A stretch of DNA of 64,000 nt from Moringa oleifera (GCA_021397835.1 JAJFZO010000566.1:3100001-3164000), one strand, 5' to 3'; counted from the first letter of the stretch, positions 13,131-25,321 are shown. Numbers and translations: made by a program. The notes: generated from the sequence alone by a model not told the origin.

Positions 13131-14219
13131 AAACAGAATTGAAGATGTCTTGGGCTATACTTAAAGTAGAACGGTCCAAATTAATGAGATAAAACTCTAA
13201 CGGTCCTTTGAAATGTGAAGGAAAACCATGCAAAAGGAAAAGGAAAAAGAAATATTGAGAATATACAAAAGAAAGAAAATTTGATCTTAAAAAAAAGAAC
13301 CAATGACATTTACCAGAGAATTAAATCAAAGACACCCTGACACCCGAAACAAACCTAAGATTTATCTTCTACGAATTGATAAGCATAGAGAAGGAAGAAC
13401 AGAGAAAGGAACGTGGAAAATGAGAGAACCAGTGAAGGCACTGTTGCAGAAGAGAGACAATGGCGAAAGATCCAAAGAGAGTTGTCCCTTGAGTAATGGA
13501 CTTTGATCCTTTGTTTTCTCTTTCTCCATGTCTTGGAATCTCTGACGAACAAGACAGCGCGAAAGATCAAAGCAATTCCGTTTCCTTTTGACGAAAGAGA
13601 AAATTTGTGTAAATGGAATCAAAAGCTTGCTCTTGAGGCGGGAAAAGGGTACTCAATTGTTTATATGCTCTTCGTGGTGAATATGGATCCGGGCCGCCCT
13701 TCACCCGACCCATCAACTCTTTTGAGCCTACCCACACGCCACATCATGTCCAACAAGGGCCCGGAAAATACGACTTGGACTATATCCAATGAAATGTATA
13801 ACAGCGACAATTCTCGCTTGTTAGAAAGTGCTCTGATTTTATGGTCAAAAAATCTAAAATATTAAATTTATTAAATTTCTATCACTCTCTTTTATTAGAG
13901 ACTTTTTTTAATTTAAAAAGTATATTCTTAAAAAAATAATAAAAGTATGTTAATTTTTACATGAAATTATGTATTAAAGTATTTGAGGCAAATAATTAAT
14001 TTATTAAATATAATAATAAATTTTGGAAACAATTTATACACATTGAAGATTATAAATTTTTATTGATCGAAATTACACTAAATTTTTAAATAGATATTTA
14101 TATGTGACAATTTAGTCAAATAAATAAATTTAGGTGTATCATCAATCAAATTCTTATATTCGAAAAGTAATAAATCAAATAATAATCCATCAATTTGGTC
14201 TAAATTGAATATTATTAAA

Positions 14220-14580
14220 AATTTAAAAATTAAATATATTTAAATTAAAAATCTTATATTATATAGTGAATTTTGACTTAAAATTTTTTGATAAATATAA
14301 AAAAAATATTCAAGCTACTATCATAAAAAATTTTAAAAATTTTTAAATACTAAGAATATATTTTTTAACATTTAAAATATCAAACTTTTAAAAAATTCAC
14401 AAAAAATATATTTTGTATGAAAAATTGTTTAAATTTAAATGATGAACCTAAAATAGAATAAATAATTCATTTGAATTATTTTTAAAGTATTCCAATAACA
14501 AAAAATTAAATTTTCATAATCATTTGAACTAAAATCAAATTAAAATATTAAATTTTGATTTATTACTTTTTTAATATTTG
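14220..14580. repeat. Dispersed AT-rich repeat family, copy B
   Basis: Same block order as copy A, with the words TTTTGACTTAAAATTTTTTG, ATATTCAAGCTACTATCATA, AAATTGTTTAAATTTAAATG, TTGAATTATTTTTAAAGTAT and ACTAAAATCAAATTAAAAT. Copies A and B are the clearest pair. There is no coding potential. Confidence 0.6.
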
Positions 14581-15849
14581 AGAGTTTAATTGATAATATG
14601 AGACAAATATCAAAATTTTATGAGATTTTTATTCATACATTTATTTATTTTTATATTAATATAATAAATTATAAATAGATTTTTTATATAAACTATTTAT
14701 ATAATTTTAAAACAGCCTAACTCCAATTTAGTGATTGTATTTGTAATTAATTTAAAAAAAACTAAAGATTGCAAAATCTATGATATCTACCCATGTCTCT
14801 TATTCTCCAAGATTGATTCCAATCCCATTCCTCCTTGCCTTCGTTCCCATTCTTACCATGCATTATTATTATTATTATTATTATTATTAAACAGTAATTT
14901 GAAATATAATATTAAAAATAGAAGAACTTGGGACTCGGAAGTCACGAAACAATGGACAAAAACCTTGAATGAACATCGAGTTCTCGAGTTCAAGGATAAT
15001 CTAATAATTAATTAATTAATTAATAAAAAAATTCCAACTTTTCGATTATCGACAATGAAGATGATTCGAGGATGATAGTAATCAATATTGAAATCGAATT
15101 TAAGATACACTTTAAGAAAACCAAAGAGATATGACTATCAAGATGGATCCCAAATCATAAGAATATGCAATATTAAAGGAATTAAACTAAATAATGTGAT
15201 ATGAAGTTTTTTTTCAAGAAATAAATATTAAATGTAAATTAAAGATTATAAATATAATTGATAATAAATCAAATAATGATAATAAATCAAATTCTCAAAT
15301 ATTATGTTATTTAACAATCACATAATTATAAAATATAAAAAACTCTTAATTTGCATCTTTTAAAATTATAAAATATTGAATTTGAATTTAAGATATATTG
15401 GGGAAAAAAAAGAAGAAGAGAGATATGATTGTCAAAGTAGATTCAAAATCACATGAAAACATAATATTAAACGAATTTAGAAATTTTCAATATGCTAATT
15501 GATTAAAAAGAAACTATGGTATTAAATCAAAGTCTTAATTCTCATATAGTTTAAGAAATTATATAATTGCAATATTTAATAAAATATTTTGAAATCATAA
15601 AAAAATCTTTCACACGAAATTTTAAAAAATTTAAAACATAAATCAAGATAATGTTTATGTGCACATGCATTTATATTCATAACATTATATAATTTAAATT
15701 TTATTGGTATTTATTGAATTATTTTATATCAATTATTATGAAGAGATAATAATTGATAAAATTTTATTTATGACAAAATATAAAATAATTAAAATATATC
15801 TACTTTGTATTTTATACATTAGATTAATTATACTTCCAAAATTTTAATT

Positions 15850-16140
15850 TAATTCAATTTTAATTTTATAAAAAATTAAAATTTTAAAGATATTTAAATT
15901 GAAAGTCTTGTATAACAAATTTTTAGTTAAATTTTTTATAGATGTGAAAAAACATCTAAGTAACAATTAGAAAAAATTTAAAATTCTTAAATATTGAATA
16001 TATATATATATATATATACACACACATATATATTTATATATAAAATTTATGGAAAGCATTTTAACAATTAAAATATATATTTTTTTACAATCATCTAAAT
16101 TAAAATATAATTTTAAATTAACTTTAAAAATTAAATACAT
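15850..16140. repeat. Dispersed AT-rich repeat family, copy C, interrupted by an (AT)n tract
   Basis: Shares the leading blocks (TTTAAATTGAAAGTCTTGTA, AAATTTTTTATAGATGTGAA) and tail blocks with the family. The middle is broken by a long TA/CA dinucleotide tract at about 15990-16040. More diverged than copies A and B. Confidence 0.45.
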
Positions 16141-16549
16141 AATTAATTTAACTGATATATCAAAATTTAAATTAAGAAATAAGTTTAATCCATAATTTTT
16201 TTATAATTACTTTTTTATTTACATTGATGTATTGATCATCTAAACAAAATGGAATACTTTTTTCTTTGTTTTTGTGCAAAAAAGTTATGGGTTATAATGC
16301 CCACCCAGTCTGAAAAATCAGATACATTGCAGATTTGTTCGCCAAATAACATACAGAAACAAGCAAAACTTTGGGCCCAAAGAAGTAAGAGACAAACTGA
16401 GCAGGCTGTCGGAGTCATATTCAGATAAGTATTTTTTTAAAAAAATAATTTATAATTTATATATTAAAAATAAAATATTATTAAAATATTATTTTTATTT
16501 AGATTTTTATCTAAGCATTATTATTTAATTTAATTAATTTCATACTTGA

Positions 16550-16860
16550 AGCCAAAAAATTTACTTCATAATTTTTAATTTAAAATTTTACACAAACCTA
16601 AAAAATATTCAAAATAAGATAATAAAAATTTTGGAATTTTTAAGCACTTAAAATTATATTTTTAAAAATTATATTATTGAAAATATTAAAAATGTAAAAA
16701 CTATTTATATTTTAAAAGATAAAATAACAATAGAATGTAAATTATTTTAATATATTCAAATACTTTAATTACAAAAATATTATTTTTAACTATTTTAATT
16801 GATGTTTAAATTGAATTAAAATAAAATTTTACACATAAAATTAGTCAAATGAAAATTTAA
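16550..16860. repeat. Dispersed AT-rich repeat family, copy D
   Basis: Recognised by AAATTTTACACAAACCTAAA, AAATATTCAAAATAAGATAA, TTTTTAAGCACTTAAAATTA and a tail with ATTTTAATTGATGTTTAAAT. Diverged; ends approximate. Confidence 0.45.
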
Positions 16861-16924
16861 ATAAATTTCAAAAAATTATATTTATTTTAAAAATGATTAA
16901 TCAATAATTTTTTTATTTTTTCAT

Positions 16925-17350
16925 TTTCTAACACGTGGTTTATTTGTGGGACGCTGAGGATGACTCCAAAGGACAACTTGAAGGAAACTCTTCTCTCGCT
17001 CTCTCTATTTAGGATGTCGGAAAGCGAGAGTGGAGCCCACACGAAAAATAGGAAGGGAGCCCCATAGTGGGGAAGAGAGAGAGAGAGGAAAGATCTAGAA
17101 GCTCACGTATGGCAACGAGAAGCTAGCTGGCGGTGACCATACCATCTACACGGACACGCTTTGTCTGTCATCTTTTTTCCTTTTCGGAAACCTAAAGCAC
17201 TGGTGACGTCATGTCCGAACAAATATTTGTTCGCGGCGGTCTTGCCATTCCTATAACACCACGTGTAATGGTGGCCCACAATTGGTGAATTAGTGGGTGG
17301 AAGCTTTTACAAAAATAATGACACGTGTCAAGCTTAACGCCACGAAACAC
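16925..17350. promoter_or_regulatory. Promoter-like island with G-boxes and a TGACGTCA element
   Basis: A block of about 430 bp of balanced composition sits between two AT-rich repeat copies. It contains CACGTG at 16933-16938, 17260-17265 and 17323-17328 (the last inside the palindrome ACACGTGT), and the bZIP palindrome TGACGTCA at 17204-17211. GA/CT-rich patches lie at about 16991-17005 and 17074-17088. Such cores are typical of ABA- or stress-responsive plant promoters (family knowledge). No convincing CDS is found on either side within several kilobases, so the target is unknown. Confidence 0.4.
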
Positions 17351-17639
17351 TCCACCAACTAAAATAATAATTATACCCGAACAACAACAACAGCAAAATT
17401 TTAAGTAATAATAATGGAGCTTTGAATTTTTTTCATTACTTCGTCTTTTTTGTAAAAGAATAATAATTAAAGTTTATCAATATTGGTGGTTATGCAATTT
17501 CTTTTTATATATTTATTTAAATTTTATTTTCATAATTAAATTTAAAATAAAATATTTTAAAACTATAAATTATATTTGTGGTTTATTTTACATTTTAAAA
17601 ATATCAATTAGATTTTAATTTGGTTTAATTTATATTATA

Positions 17640-18066
17640 TTAAAAAATTAAAAATTAAATATATATATTAAAAATAATATATATCAAATTATCATCATAA
17701 ATTTTAAAATTATTAATATTAAATTTTTTTAAAATAAATATCATTTAAAACTTTAAATTTTATTTTCTCGTTTTAATCAAGTCTTAATTTTTGAAATATG
17801 TTCAAATAAATATTAATCTATTAATTTAAATTATATTATATTATATTTAATTATTTAAAAATCAAAATATTTAAATTAAAGATATTTTATAATAAAATTT
17901 GATTTTAAATTTTTTATAATATAAAAAAATTATTTCAGGTACTATTATAAAAAATGGATGTTTCAAGTATTTTTGAAAATAATTTTAAAAAATTATAGAA
18001 TCAAACGTTTTAAAAATTTATAAAAAATAAGTCATCAGTGAAAAGTTATTCAAATCTGAATGATGA
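17640..18066. repeat. Dispersed AT-rich repeat family, copy E, leading into the tandem array
   Basis: Family blocks AAATTTGATTTTAAATTTTT, TTTCAGGTACTATTATAAAA and AAAGTTATTCAAATCTGAAT are present. This copy runs directly into the 386-bp array. The first part of the array unit (ACAATTTAAAATTTATTTAA and TTTAATATTTTAATGATAAG) resembles the tail of the family, so the array probably arose by amplifying the right end of this copy together with the DNA beside it. Confidence 0.5.
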
Positions 18067-19613
18067 AATCAAAATACAATTTAAAATTTATTTAAATAAT
18101 TTTTGTTTAATATTTTAATGATAAGAATACTATTAATTTTTTATAATATTTTTATTAAAGTTTAAATTTAAATAAAATTAATAAATAAATATTTGATTAA
18201 AAATGTTTTAAAAATAAAAATTTAATGAAAGAGAGAGTACAAAACTTAAAGTTTAAAAAATATTTGTTTAAATTTTTTAATTTTATATTATTAATATATA
18301 TATAACTCATGAATAAAAAATCATAATTTTTCATGCTTATTTTGATTTAATATTTACTTTTAAATCAAATTTACATCAATAAATCTAAGCAAAATTCATA
18401 ATAAATTAATCTCACATGTTATGGGCGGACTTATATGGGACCATATAAGATTAATCAAAATACAATTTAAAATTTATTTAAATAATTTTTGTTTAATATT
18501 TTAATGATAAGAATACTATTAATTTTTTATAATATTTTTATTAAAGTTTAAATTTAAATAAAATTAATAAATAAATATTTGATTAAAAATGTTTTAAAAA
18601 TAAAAATTTAATGAAAGAGAGAGTACAAAACTTAAAGTTTAAAAAATATTTGTTTAAATTTTTTAATTTTATATTATTAATATATATATAACTCATGAAT
18701 AAAAAATCATAATTTTTCATGCTTATTTTGATTTAATATTTACTTTTAAATCAAATTTACATCAATAAATCTAAGCAAAATTCATAATAAATTAATCTCA
18801 CATGTTATGGGCGGACTTATATGGGACCATATAAGATTAATCAAAATACAATTTAAAATTTATTTAAATAATTTTTGTTTAATATTTTAATGATAAGAAT
18901 ACTATTAATTTTTTATAATATTTTTATTAAAGTTTAAATTTAAATAAAATTAATAAATAAATATTTGATTAAAAATGTTTTAAAAATAAAAATTTAATGA
19001 AAGAGAGAGTACAAAACTTAAAGTTTAAAAAATATTTGTTTAAATTTTTTAATTTTATATTATTAATATATATATAACTCATGAATAAAAAATCATAATT
19101 TTTCATGCTTATTTTGATTTAATATTTACTTTTAAATCAAATTTACATCAATAAATCTAAGCAAAATTCATAATAAATTAATCTCACATGTTATGGGCGG
19201 ACTTATATGGGACCATATAAGATTAATCAAAATACAATTTAAAATTTATTTAAATAATTTTTGTTTAATATTTTAATGATAAGAATACTATTAATTTTTT
19301 ATAATATTTTTATTAAAGTTTAAATTTAAATAAAATTAATAAATAAATATTTGATTAAAAATGTTTTAAAAATAAAAATTTAATGAAAGAGAGAGTACAA
19401 AACTTAAAGTTTAAAAAATATTTGTTTAAATTTTTTAATTTTATATTATTAATATATATATAACTCATGAATAAAAAATCATAATTTTTCATGCTTATTT
19501 TGATTTAATATTTACTTTTAAATCAAATTTACATCAATAAATCTAAGCAAAATTCATAATAAATTAATCTCACATGTTATGGGCGGACTTATATGGGACC
19601 ATATAAGATTAAT
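18067..19613. repeat. Tandem array, four units of 386 bp
   Basis: The word GGGCGGACTTATATGGGACC recurs at exactly 386-bp spacing (copies beginning near 18423, 18809, 19195 and 19581). The whole intervening sequence looks identical between units on reading. Array length is 1547 bp, or 4 x 386 plus 3. The flanks share only a few bases with the unit ends (AAT). There is no long open frame. Each unit ends with the perfect inverted repeat CTTATATGG-GA-CCATATAAG. The identity suggests recent duplication; an assembly duplication is possible but less likely with four copies. Confidence 0.95.
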
Positions 19614-19689
19614 ATATAACAGTGACAATAAATATGCTTAAGATAATTAATAAAAGTTCTATAAAAAGTGATAATTAATAAAAATAAAA

Positions 19690-19935
19690 TAAAATAATAA
19701 TAACAGCAGTTCTGGATGAGGTGGGGTACACCATACTAACACTGTAGAAGAAGTCAAGGCGTACTGAGAGTGACCGGGGGGCCCAGTGGGAGACAGCTGG
19801 TTCGCATGGCTTGACTGAGTGGGACCAGTGGGGATCACGCTCTGACTTTGGGATGGGTACACATCTCTCCATCAACGGTTCTGATTGGTTCAGAGTCCTA
19901 GCCGGTGGTTCGCGGGAATTTCTAATTAGCATGTA
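19690..19935. promoter_or_regulatory. GC-rich island beside the tandem array
   Basis: About 245 bp, strikingly GC-richer than its surroundings. On the minus strand it contains a CCAAT box followed by ACCGTTGATGG, and TGGGCC-type (site II-like) words. Open frames of 67 and 85 codons exist on the minus strand but resemble no protein that I know. It looks like a proximal promoter or transcribed non-coding exon, but no gene can be attached to it. Confidence 0.35.
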
Positions 19936-20279
19936 ATTAAGTATGGTGATGTCAGTTTCAATGAGTAAATTGCATTATTAGGATGTGACAAGAAGGGGTT
20001 AGGATAGAAGTGTCTTTACTTGTGCCGACATGTCCCACTTCTAACACAAAGTTACAGATTGTGAAACAGTTTGAGGTCACCAAACATTGTCTTGTTTGTC
20101 AAAAATATTTATTAGTTTTTAAATAATTTACTTATTGATAATATTTTATTTTATATTTTAAAAATTACAAAATTTTAGATACAAATACCATATATTGTAC
20201 AAAATGTTAAACATTACATGAATTTAAATTTAAATTTATTCGTTTTAATTTTTTCAAATGTGCATTCAAATTTTTATTT

Positions 20280-20600
20280 TAAATCAATTTACATTTTATT
20301 AAAAAATTAACTCATATTTAAAATTTTATACAATAAAATTTGATTTAAAAATTCTTAAATATTAAAACTATTTATTTTTAATTTATATTACAAAAATACT
20401 TTTAAAATTATGAAAATTTAAATAAATTAAAATTATTTAATTTTAAATAATGAAATTGAAATAGAGTATAAATTTATTTTAATTATTTTTAAGAAACTTC
20501 AACAACTAAAATATCAACTTTTTATAATTATTTAAGTTAAAACTCGAATTAAATCAAATTAATACTTTAGACGCATAATTGAAGATTTTGAAATGATTAC
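20280..20600. repeat. Dispersed AT-rich repeat family, copy F
   Basis: Family blocks in order: AAATTTTATACAATAAAATT, AAAATTCTTAAATATTAAAA, ATAATGAAATTGAAATAGAG and TTTATAATTATTTAAGTTAA. No coding potential. Confidence 0.5.
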
Positions 20601-23600
20601 ATTCAAATTGAAATTTGGATAAAATTAAAAGTTTTTTTAAATATTTATCCTAGAATTTCATTTAAAATTGTAACATAAATTAAAAATTAAAAAATTTTGA
20701 AGAATAAATATAATTTATTTGAGAATTATAATTTTTTTTAGTTTGGTAGATCTTCTGATTTTACATTTTAAATTTTTTATCCAATTTTTTAAGGTTAAAA
20801 TTGTTTCAGCAGGTGTCCCAAAATACCAACTTCATTCACAATATTTATATTATTTTAAAATGATTTTATAATTATTATAAAAATAATTGTATATAATTAT
20901 AATTGAAATAATTTTTTAAAAAATAATTTAAAATAAAAATGAAGAAATTGAAATCCAAAAGCTTAGGGATGAAGAGAGAGGAGGCTGTGTGTGGGAAGAT
21001 TTGAGACCAAGTCCAACTGTGGGTCCTAAGATAGGAGGAGTAGGCAGAGAAGCCAAATCAAAGGTCCAGGCGGCTTGATTCTTAAAGTTGTCTTGTCAGA
21101 GAGACAAAGAGATTCGGAGCCCTATATTCATTTCTTGAAGGAGGGGAAGGCAGCAACTTTAAAGCAACCTCATAACTTGCTATCAACAAGGAATCAAATA
21201 CACTGTTGACTTGAATTGCCTTCCTTTTGTTTAAAGTAGTATCAATGTAATAATTTAATATATAAAATAAATATTATTTAAAATTTATTTTCAAAGTTTA
21301 TTTTAAAAATTTTAACTCCTTTTTAAAAAATTAATTAATAAAAATAATTAAATTAGATTTTTATTAAAATTAATATACAAAATTCAAGCATAATTGTATA
21401 GTTAAAATATCCAAAAAATTGAATAAATTCTACATTTCATTTATAGCCAATCACTTAATTTTGAATAATTTTTTAATCATAAATTATTTATTATAATTTT
21501 TTAAGAAAATTTGACAACAAAATTTTTAAAAAATATTTTCAATGCTATTAAAATTTTAATTTTTTTGGTAATGGTAACTTAAATATATTTTTTCATTTAT
21601 AAAAATACTTTTAAGTCAAAATTCATAATATAATATATTTAATTTAAATATTTATAATTTTTAAATTTTTTAACAAAATTTAATTTAACTATTTTTCGTC
21701 AATCAAATTTATTTGAAAGCATTTTAAAATACAAAAGAGTATTTTTTTAAAAATTTTTAAATGATATTTAATATTTATATATTTTATTTTTTGTTATATT
21801 AATATAATAAAATATTTTAAAAATTACATATAAATTAAAATAATTCAGATCCATAAAGAATCCTTATTTTTTATCAATAAGATTAGCAATGAACAATGAA
21901 GATCAAAAGCATCTTTATTAAAGACAAAAATTCTTTGCTCATACGAGTTTTATGTTGGGTTTTTAAAGGAAATTATAAAAATATTTTAATAATTTATAAT
22001 ATTAAAAATAAACAAATAAATAAATAATTTTATTAAATAATTTTATTAAATTATCTTACGTTATAATCTTATTAAAAATTTAACCTCACTGCAATTGGTT
22101 AAGTCTTTTAAAGGCTTAAGAACATAGAGATGTGGTTATTTTTTAGGGAGCAAATGGTGTCAGCAGCTTTGGTCAGTCCAATTCCAGCTTCATGGTCAGT
22201 TATGGTGTGATTTATTATGCATTAAATTGTCTTATAAAGGTGAGTATCAATTGGAGCAAACTTAAATGGGTGGATGCTGCCACTCTCCCTTCAATGCATA
22301 TTTATTGTAAAAGTGATTATAGTAGTCAATCCTTGAGAATTTCATCCCTCAATGTCTCTTTTTTGGTGTGAATTGGAATTTTTTTATAAAAAAATTAACA
22401 TGTAATTATTTATTAAATTAATAAATTAAAATTTATTTATTTGCCTTCTATTAATATAATATATTATCAAATATGAATTCTATTTTATTTTTAAAAAATT
22501 CAATACGAATTTATATCATCATAGATTTATTATTTTTTAATTTAATAATGCTTTCCTCAATCACGACATGTTCATCATAATTAATGTAACATTTTTCGCT
22601 TATTTAACGGATCAATAGCTCACACAGACAACGCGTTCATTTTAATGTTACTATTCATATTATTAATATTTAAAATCGTTAACAAAAATGATTTAAAAAT
22701 ATTAATTGTTTTAATTATAAATACATTTTCATATTTTTAAAATATATATTTAAAAAACTCTTGATAAATAATAATTTTATTTAAATTTATATTACATCAG
22801 CTTATGACCGACATTCTTTTAGCTCACTTAATAAGATCTTAATAGAGCAGTTAAATCCCAATTTGGGAAAAACCAAATTACAATTATATTTATGCATAAA
22901 GGAGGAAATAAAGGGAGTAGCCAACAGAGTGGAATGTAAGACCAGAGTTTTGAGTGAAGAGAGCCATCAGAAACATGGCCCTACCACTAGCAGGGCATGT
23001 TTCTGAGGCCTCAATCTCTCTGCCATCTAACCCACCACACAAAATAACATTTGCAAACATGCTATTCTCTTCCATTTCCCTTTTTTTTTTTTGTTGAACT
23101 TAAAAAAATAAAAAATAAAAAATAAAAAATACCACAGGAAATATACCCATCACACGAGGCTTCACTGTGCCCCCACCATATCTACATGTTGGGAGTACTA
23201 TGATAAGGATAGAGTGAAAAAAAAAGTTCTTTTTTTAAACTGGGATATTAATAAATTTTATTTATTACATTATCCTAATAAACCAACATAAACTTAAGAA
23301 TTAATAATAAGAATAAATTTAATAATTTTTAAAAAATTAAAAATTAATTTATAAATTAAAACTTAATTACCAACGAGCTAAATTTTAATGGCTTAAAAAA
23401 GTTCAAAACTTTAATAATCAACCTATTTCTTTGAAATCATTTGTGATGGTTTTATGATTATCTGTTAGAAAATCATATAATGACTATAATTAATATTTTA
23501 AATTTTTTTATAAAATTAAAATTATTTGAATTTATAACGATCAATTTAACAAATTTATATCCGACATAACATTAAAAAAGAAAAAGAAAGGCAACAAACA

Positions 23601-23848
23601 ATTGTACCAAAGTTTTAAACTTTACATGGTTGCTTATAGAAATTACTCTCTGCACTTCATGTTTTGCTTTAGAAACCCACTTTATAGAAGATATGAACAT
23701 TATTAGTGGACTCCATAAAGCAAAATATGAAGTGAAGATGAAAGTACATAAAACACATAAACCCAGAAACCCTAATTCACCCACCAGGTCAAACCTTCCA
23801 TTTTTTTTTTTTTGCAGGAGAATAAAGGGAAGTGAACTCCGGCGCACG
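20601..23848. other. Intergenic region between the tandem array and the aspartyl protease
   Basis: Mostly AT-rich. Three short islands of balanced composition stand out: about 20940-21230, 22085-22340 and 22890-23215. The last contains a 61-codon ATG frame on the minus strand (22890-23075) that resembles no known family. A possible inverted copy of the dispersed repeat lies near 21540-21700. The right-most few hundred bases should be the 3' UTR of the protease. No tRNA or recognisable microRNA precursor was seen. Confidence 0.5.
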
Positions 23849-25321
23849 TTAGCCTTGGTTCAGGCTTTCCCACAAAGTTGCGCACTTCCTCTTGGCAAAC
23901 CCAACTCTCCTCTCCTCCAAGTCATAAACCACCTCAAACCCTTGCTGCTGGTAGTTGCCAAAGGTGGCCCCGGGTCCACCGCTCAGCTCCTTCTCATCAC
24001 CACCGTTCATTAGCATCACGCATCCTACGTTCCTTTTTTTCCCGGTTCCATCACCACCGTCTAAGAACTCGTAGAAATAATTCCTGCTGGGCAGCGCCAC
24101 ACTCGATCCATTCCCAGAAAAATGCAATACGACGCCGGGTACCTTCATTACCTTGTCGTAGTAATAGCACGGGCCCAGCCCCGTCTTTTCCTCAATCTGA
24201 CTCGCTCTCTCATGGAGTCGTCCGACTTGGCGGTCGAACTCCGCCACGACTGAGTCGTAGAAAGTCGCCGGCAACATAGTGAACGTAGTCCCCGAGTCAA
24301 CAACCATCCCGCCGCTTCCCTTTCTATCGACCCTCTTCAGGATCGTTGGCGCCGGGATAGTCCTTCTCCCTACGGAGATTCCCTCGAGCCCAACAGAGTA
24401 GAAGTAAGGATGTTTCGGGTTATCAAGCATTTGGGTGAAGACAAACAGAGGTTCTTCGCTTCCGAGCCGCTTCTCCTTCTCGTCGACGTAGCGGCCAAGA
24501 ATGAGCGGACTCGGGCGGCGAACTCGGTCCGCGTCGAACGAATGAGAGACCAGACAATAGGAGAATCTGTTACCCAGTTGAGGGGAGAAAGAAGCTAGCT
24601 GAGCCGGCAGAGAGAGCACGCCGCGACCAAACCCAGCGACCCCAATGGGCTCTGCGAGGGTGCTGTGAGCGCACCCGAAAGTGAAATTGTGGAGAGTAAG
24701 CGAATGAGAAGAAACAGGTAATTTCAGGGAGTCGCGATAGAGGCGAGCGATCAAGCTGCCATCGGCATAGGCGTAGTAGAAAGGGGGGCAAGAGAAAGAA
24801 GCACAGTCGGAGGTCTCGATGGAATCGAGAGGGCAACGGGCTATGGCACAGAGGTCGGAGGTGGAGGAGATGGAGGAGTGAGCTGCGGAACAGGCAGCGG
24901 AGTTGCAGGAGACGGTGGAAGCAGAGGAGGAGAGATTAGCAGGGGGAGTAGGTGAAGTTGGCTTGGACTCGCAGAGGATGCAATCAAAAGGGTGGCAGGG
25001 GAACCAGACAAGGTCGCTGCCAGTATCGAGGTAAAGAGAAATACTGGAAGAGCCGAGGGTAAAAGACAGGGTATAGTCACTGCCGGAAGAGAGAGGAAGA
25101 GAGACTTGCCGATGCTTCTTCTGGTGGTGGTGGTGCTTGAAGCGGGCAGTTGAACGATCGGAGGTCGCCTTGAGGAGGTGGTGGGTGGTAGCGTATTGTG
25201 TCTTGGAGAGGGAGTGCGTTAGAGGAAGGTGAACCATTTTCCCTAGCGAAGAAGTTGAGACATGGAAAAACGTCTGAAAAACTATGAAGTAGAGCAAGAA
25301 CAAGAAGAGAGAAGTACCCAT
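23849..25321 (-). CDS. Nepenthesin-like (A1 family) aspartyl protease, intronless, 490 aa
   Basis: Secreted or vacuolar/apoplastic pepsin-fold protease of the plant group resembling the Arabidopsis At4g16563 product (family knowledge). The first ATG is at 25321; an open frame extends 11 codons upstream but begins with GTG. Counting from the ATG, residues 1-25 form a hydrophobic signal peptide (MGTSLFLFLLYFIVF). A His-rich stretch lies in the propeptide (about 63-71). The first catalytic motif is LDTGSDLVWFPC, with Asp99. A Cys-rich nepenthesin-type insert follows, then the flap YAYADGS (about 185-188) and FGCAH. The second catalytic motif is VVDSGTTFTMLP, with Asp342. The C-terminus has GNYQQQGFEVVYDL and VGFAKRKC. 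Both catalytic aspartates are present and length is normal. The gene is GC-rich compared with its surroundings, so long antisense frames overlap it and are not genes. Confidence 0.96.
   Translation of the reverse strand: MGTSLFLFLLYFIVFQTFFHVSTSSLGKMVHLPLTHSLSKTQYATTHHLLKATSDRSTARFKHHHHQKKHRQVSLPLSSGSDYTLSFTLGSSSISLYLDTGSDLVWFPCHPFDCILCESKPTSPTPPANLSSSASTVSCNSAACSAAHSSISSTSDLCAIARCPLDSIETSDCASFSCPPFYYAYADGSLIARLYRDSLKLPVSSHSLTLHNFTFGCAHSTLAEPIGVAGFGRGVLSLPAQLASFSPQLGNRFSYCLVSHSFDADRVRRPSPLILGRYVDEKEKRLGSEEPLFVFTQMLDNPKHPYFYSVGLEGISVGRRTIPAPTILKRVDRKGSGGMVVDSGTTFTMLPATFYDSVVAEFDRQVGRLHERASQIEEKTGLGPCYYYDKVMKVPGVVLHFSGNGSSVALPSRNYFYEFLDGGDGTGKKRNVGCVMLMNGGDEKELSGGPGATFGNYQQQGFEVVYDLEERRVGFAKRKCATLWESLNQG

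Larger units (their letters stand above)
13131..16920. other. Intergenic region upstream of the SEC14 gene
   Basis: 13.15-13.85 kb is fairly balanced in composition and is likely SEC14 promoter. It has open frames, for example plus 13503-13865, that resemble no family. From 13.86 kb the sequence is very AT-rich, with an (ATT)n tract at 14862-14889 and an (AT)n/(AC)n tract at about 15990-16030. Three copies of the dispersed repeat lie here (listed separately). No gene is seen. Confidence 0.6.

Noticed and set aside
13503..13865. 120-codon plus-strand frame upstream of the SEC14 gene
   Set aside because: No domain, no splice context and no family resemblance; the region reads as promoter DNA.
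18067..19613. CRISPR-like or centromeric satellite interpretation of the tandem array
   Set aside because: The units are contiguous 386-bp copies without spacers, and four copies in a gene-bearing region do not make a centromere.
22890..23075. 61-codon minus-strand frame as a small secreted peptide gene
   Set aside because: No signal peptide and no CLE-, IDA- or RALF-like signature could be seen; noted only as part of a balanced island.
23878..24598. Long plus-strand frames over the aspartyl protease (for example 23878-24279)
   Set aside because: They lie antisense to a complete, motif-rich protease CDS and arise from its GC-rich codon use.
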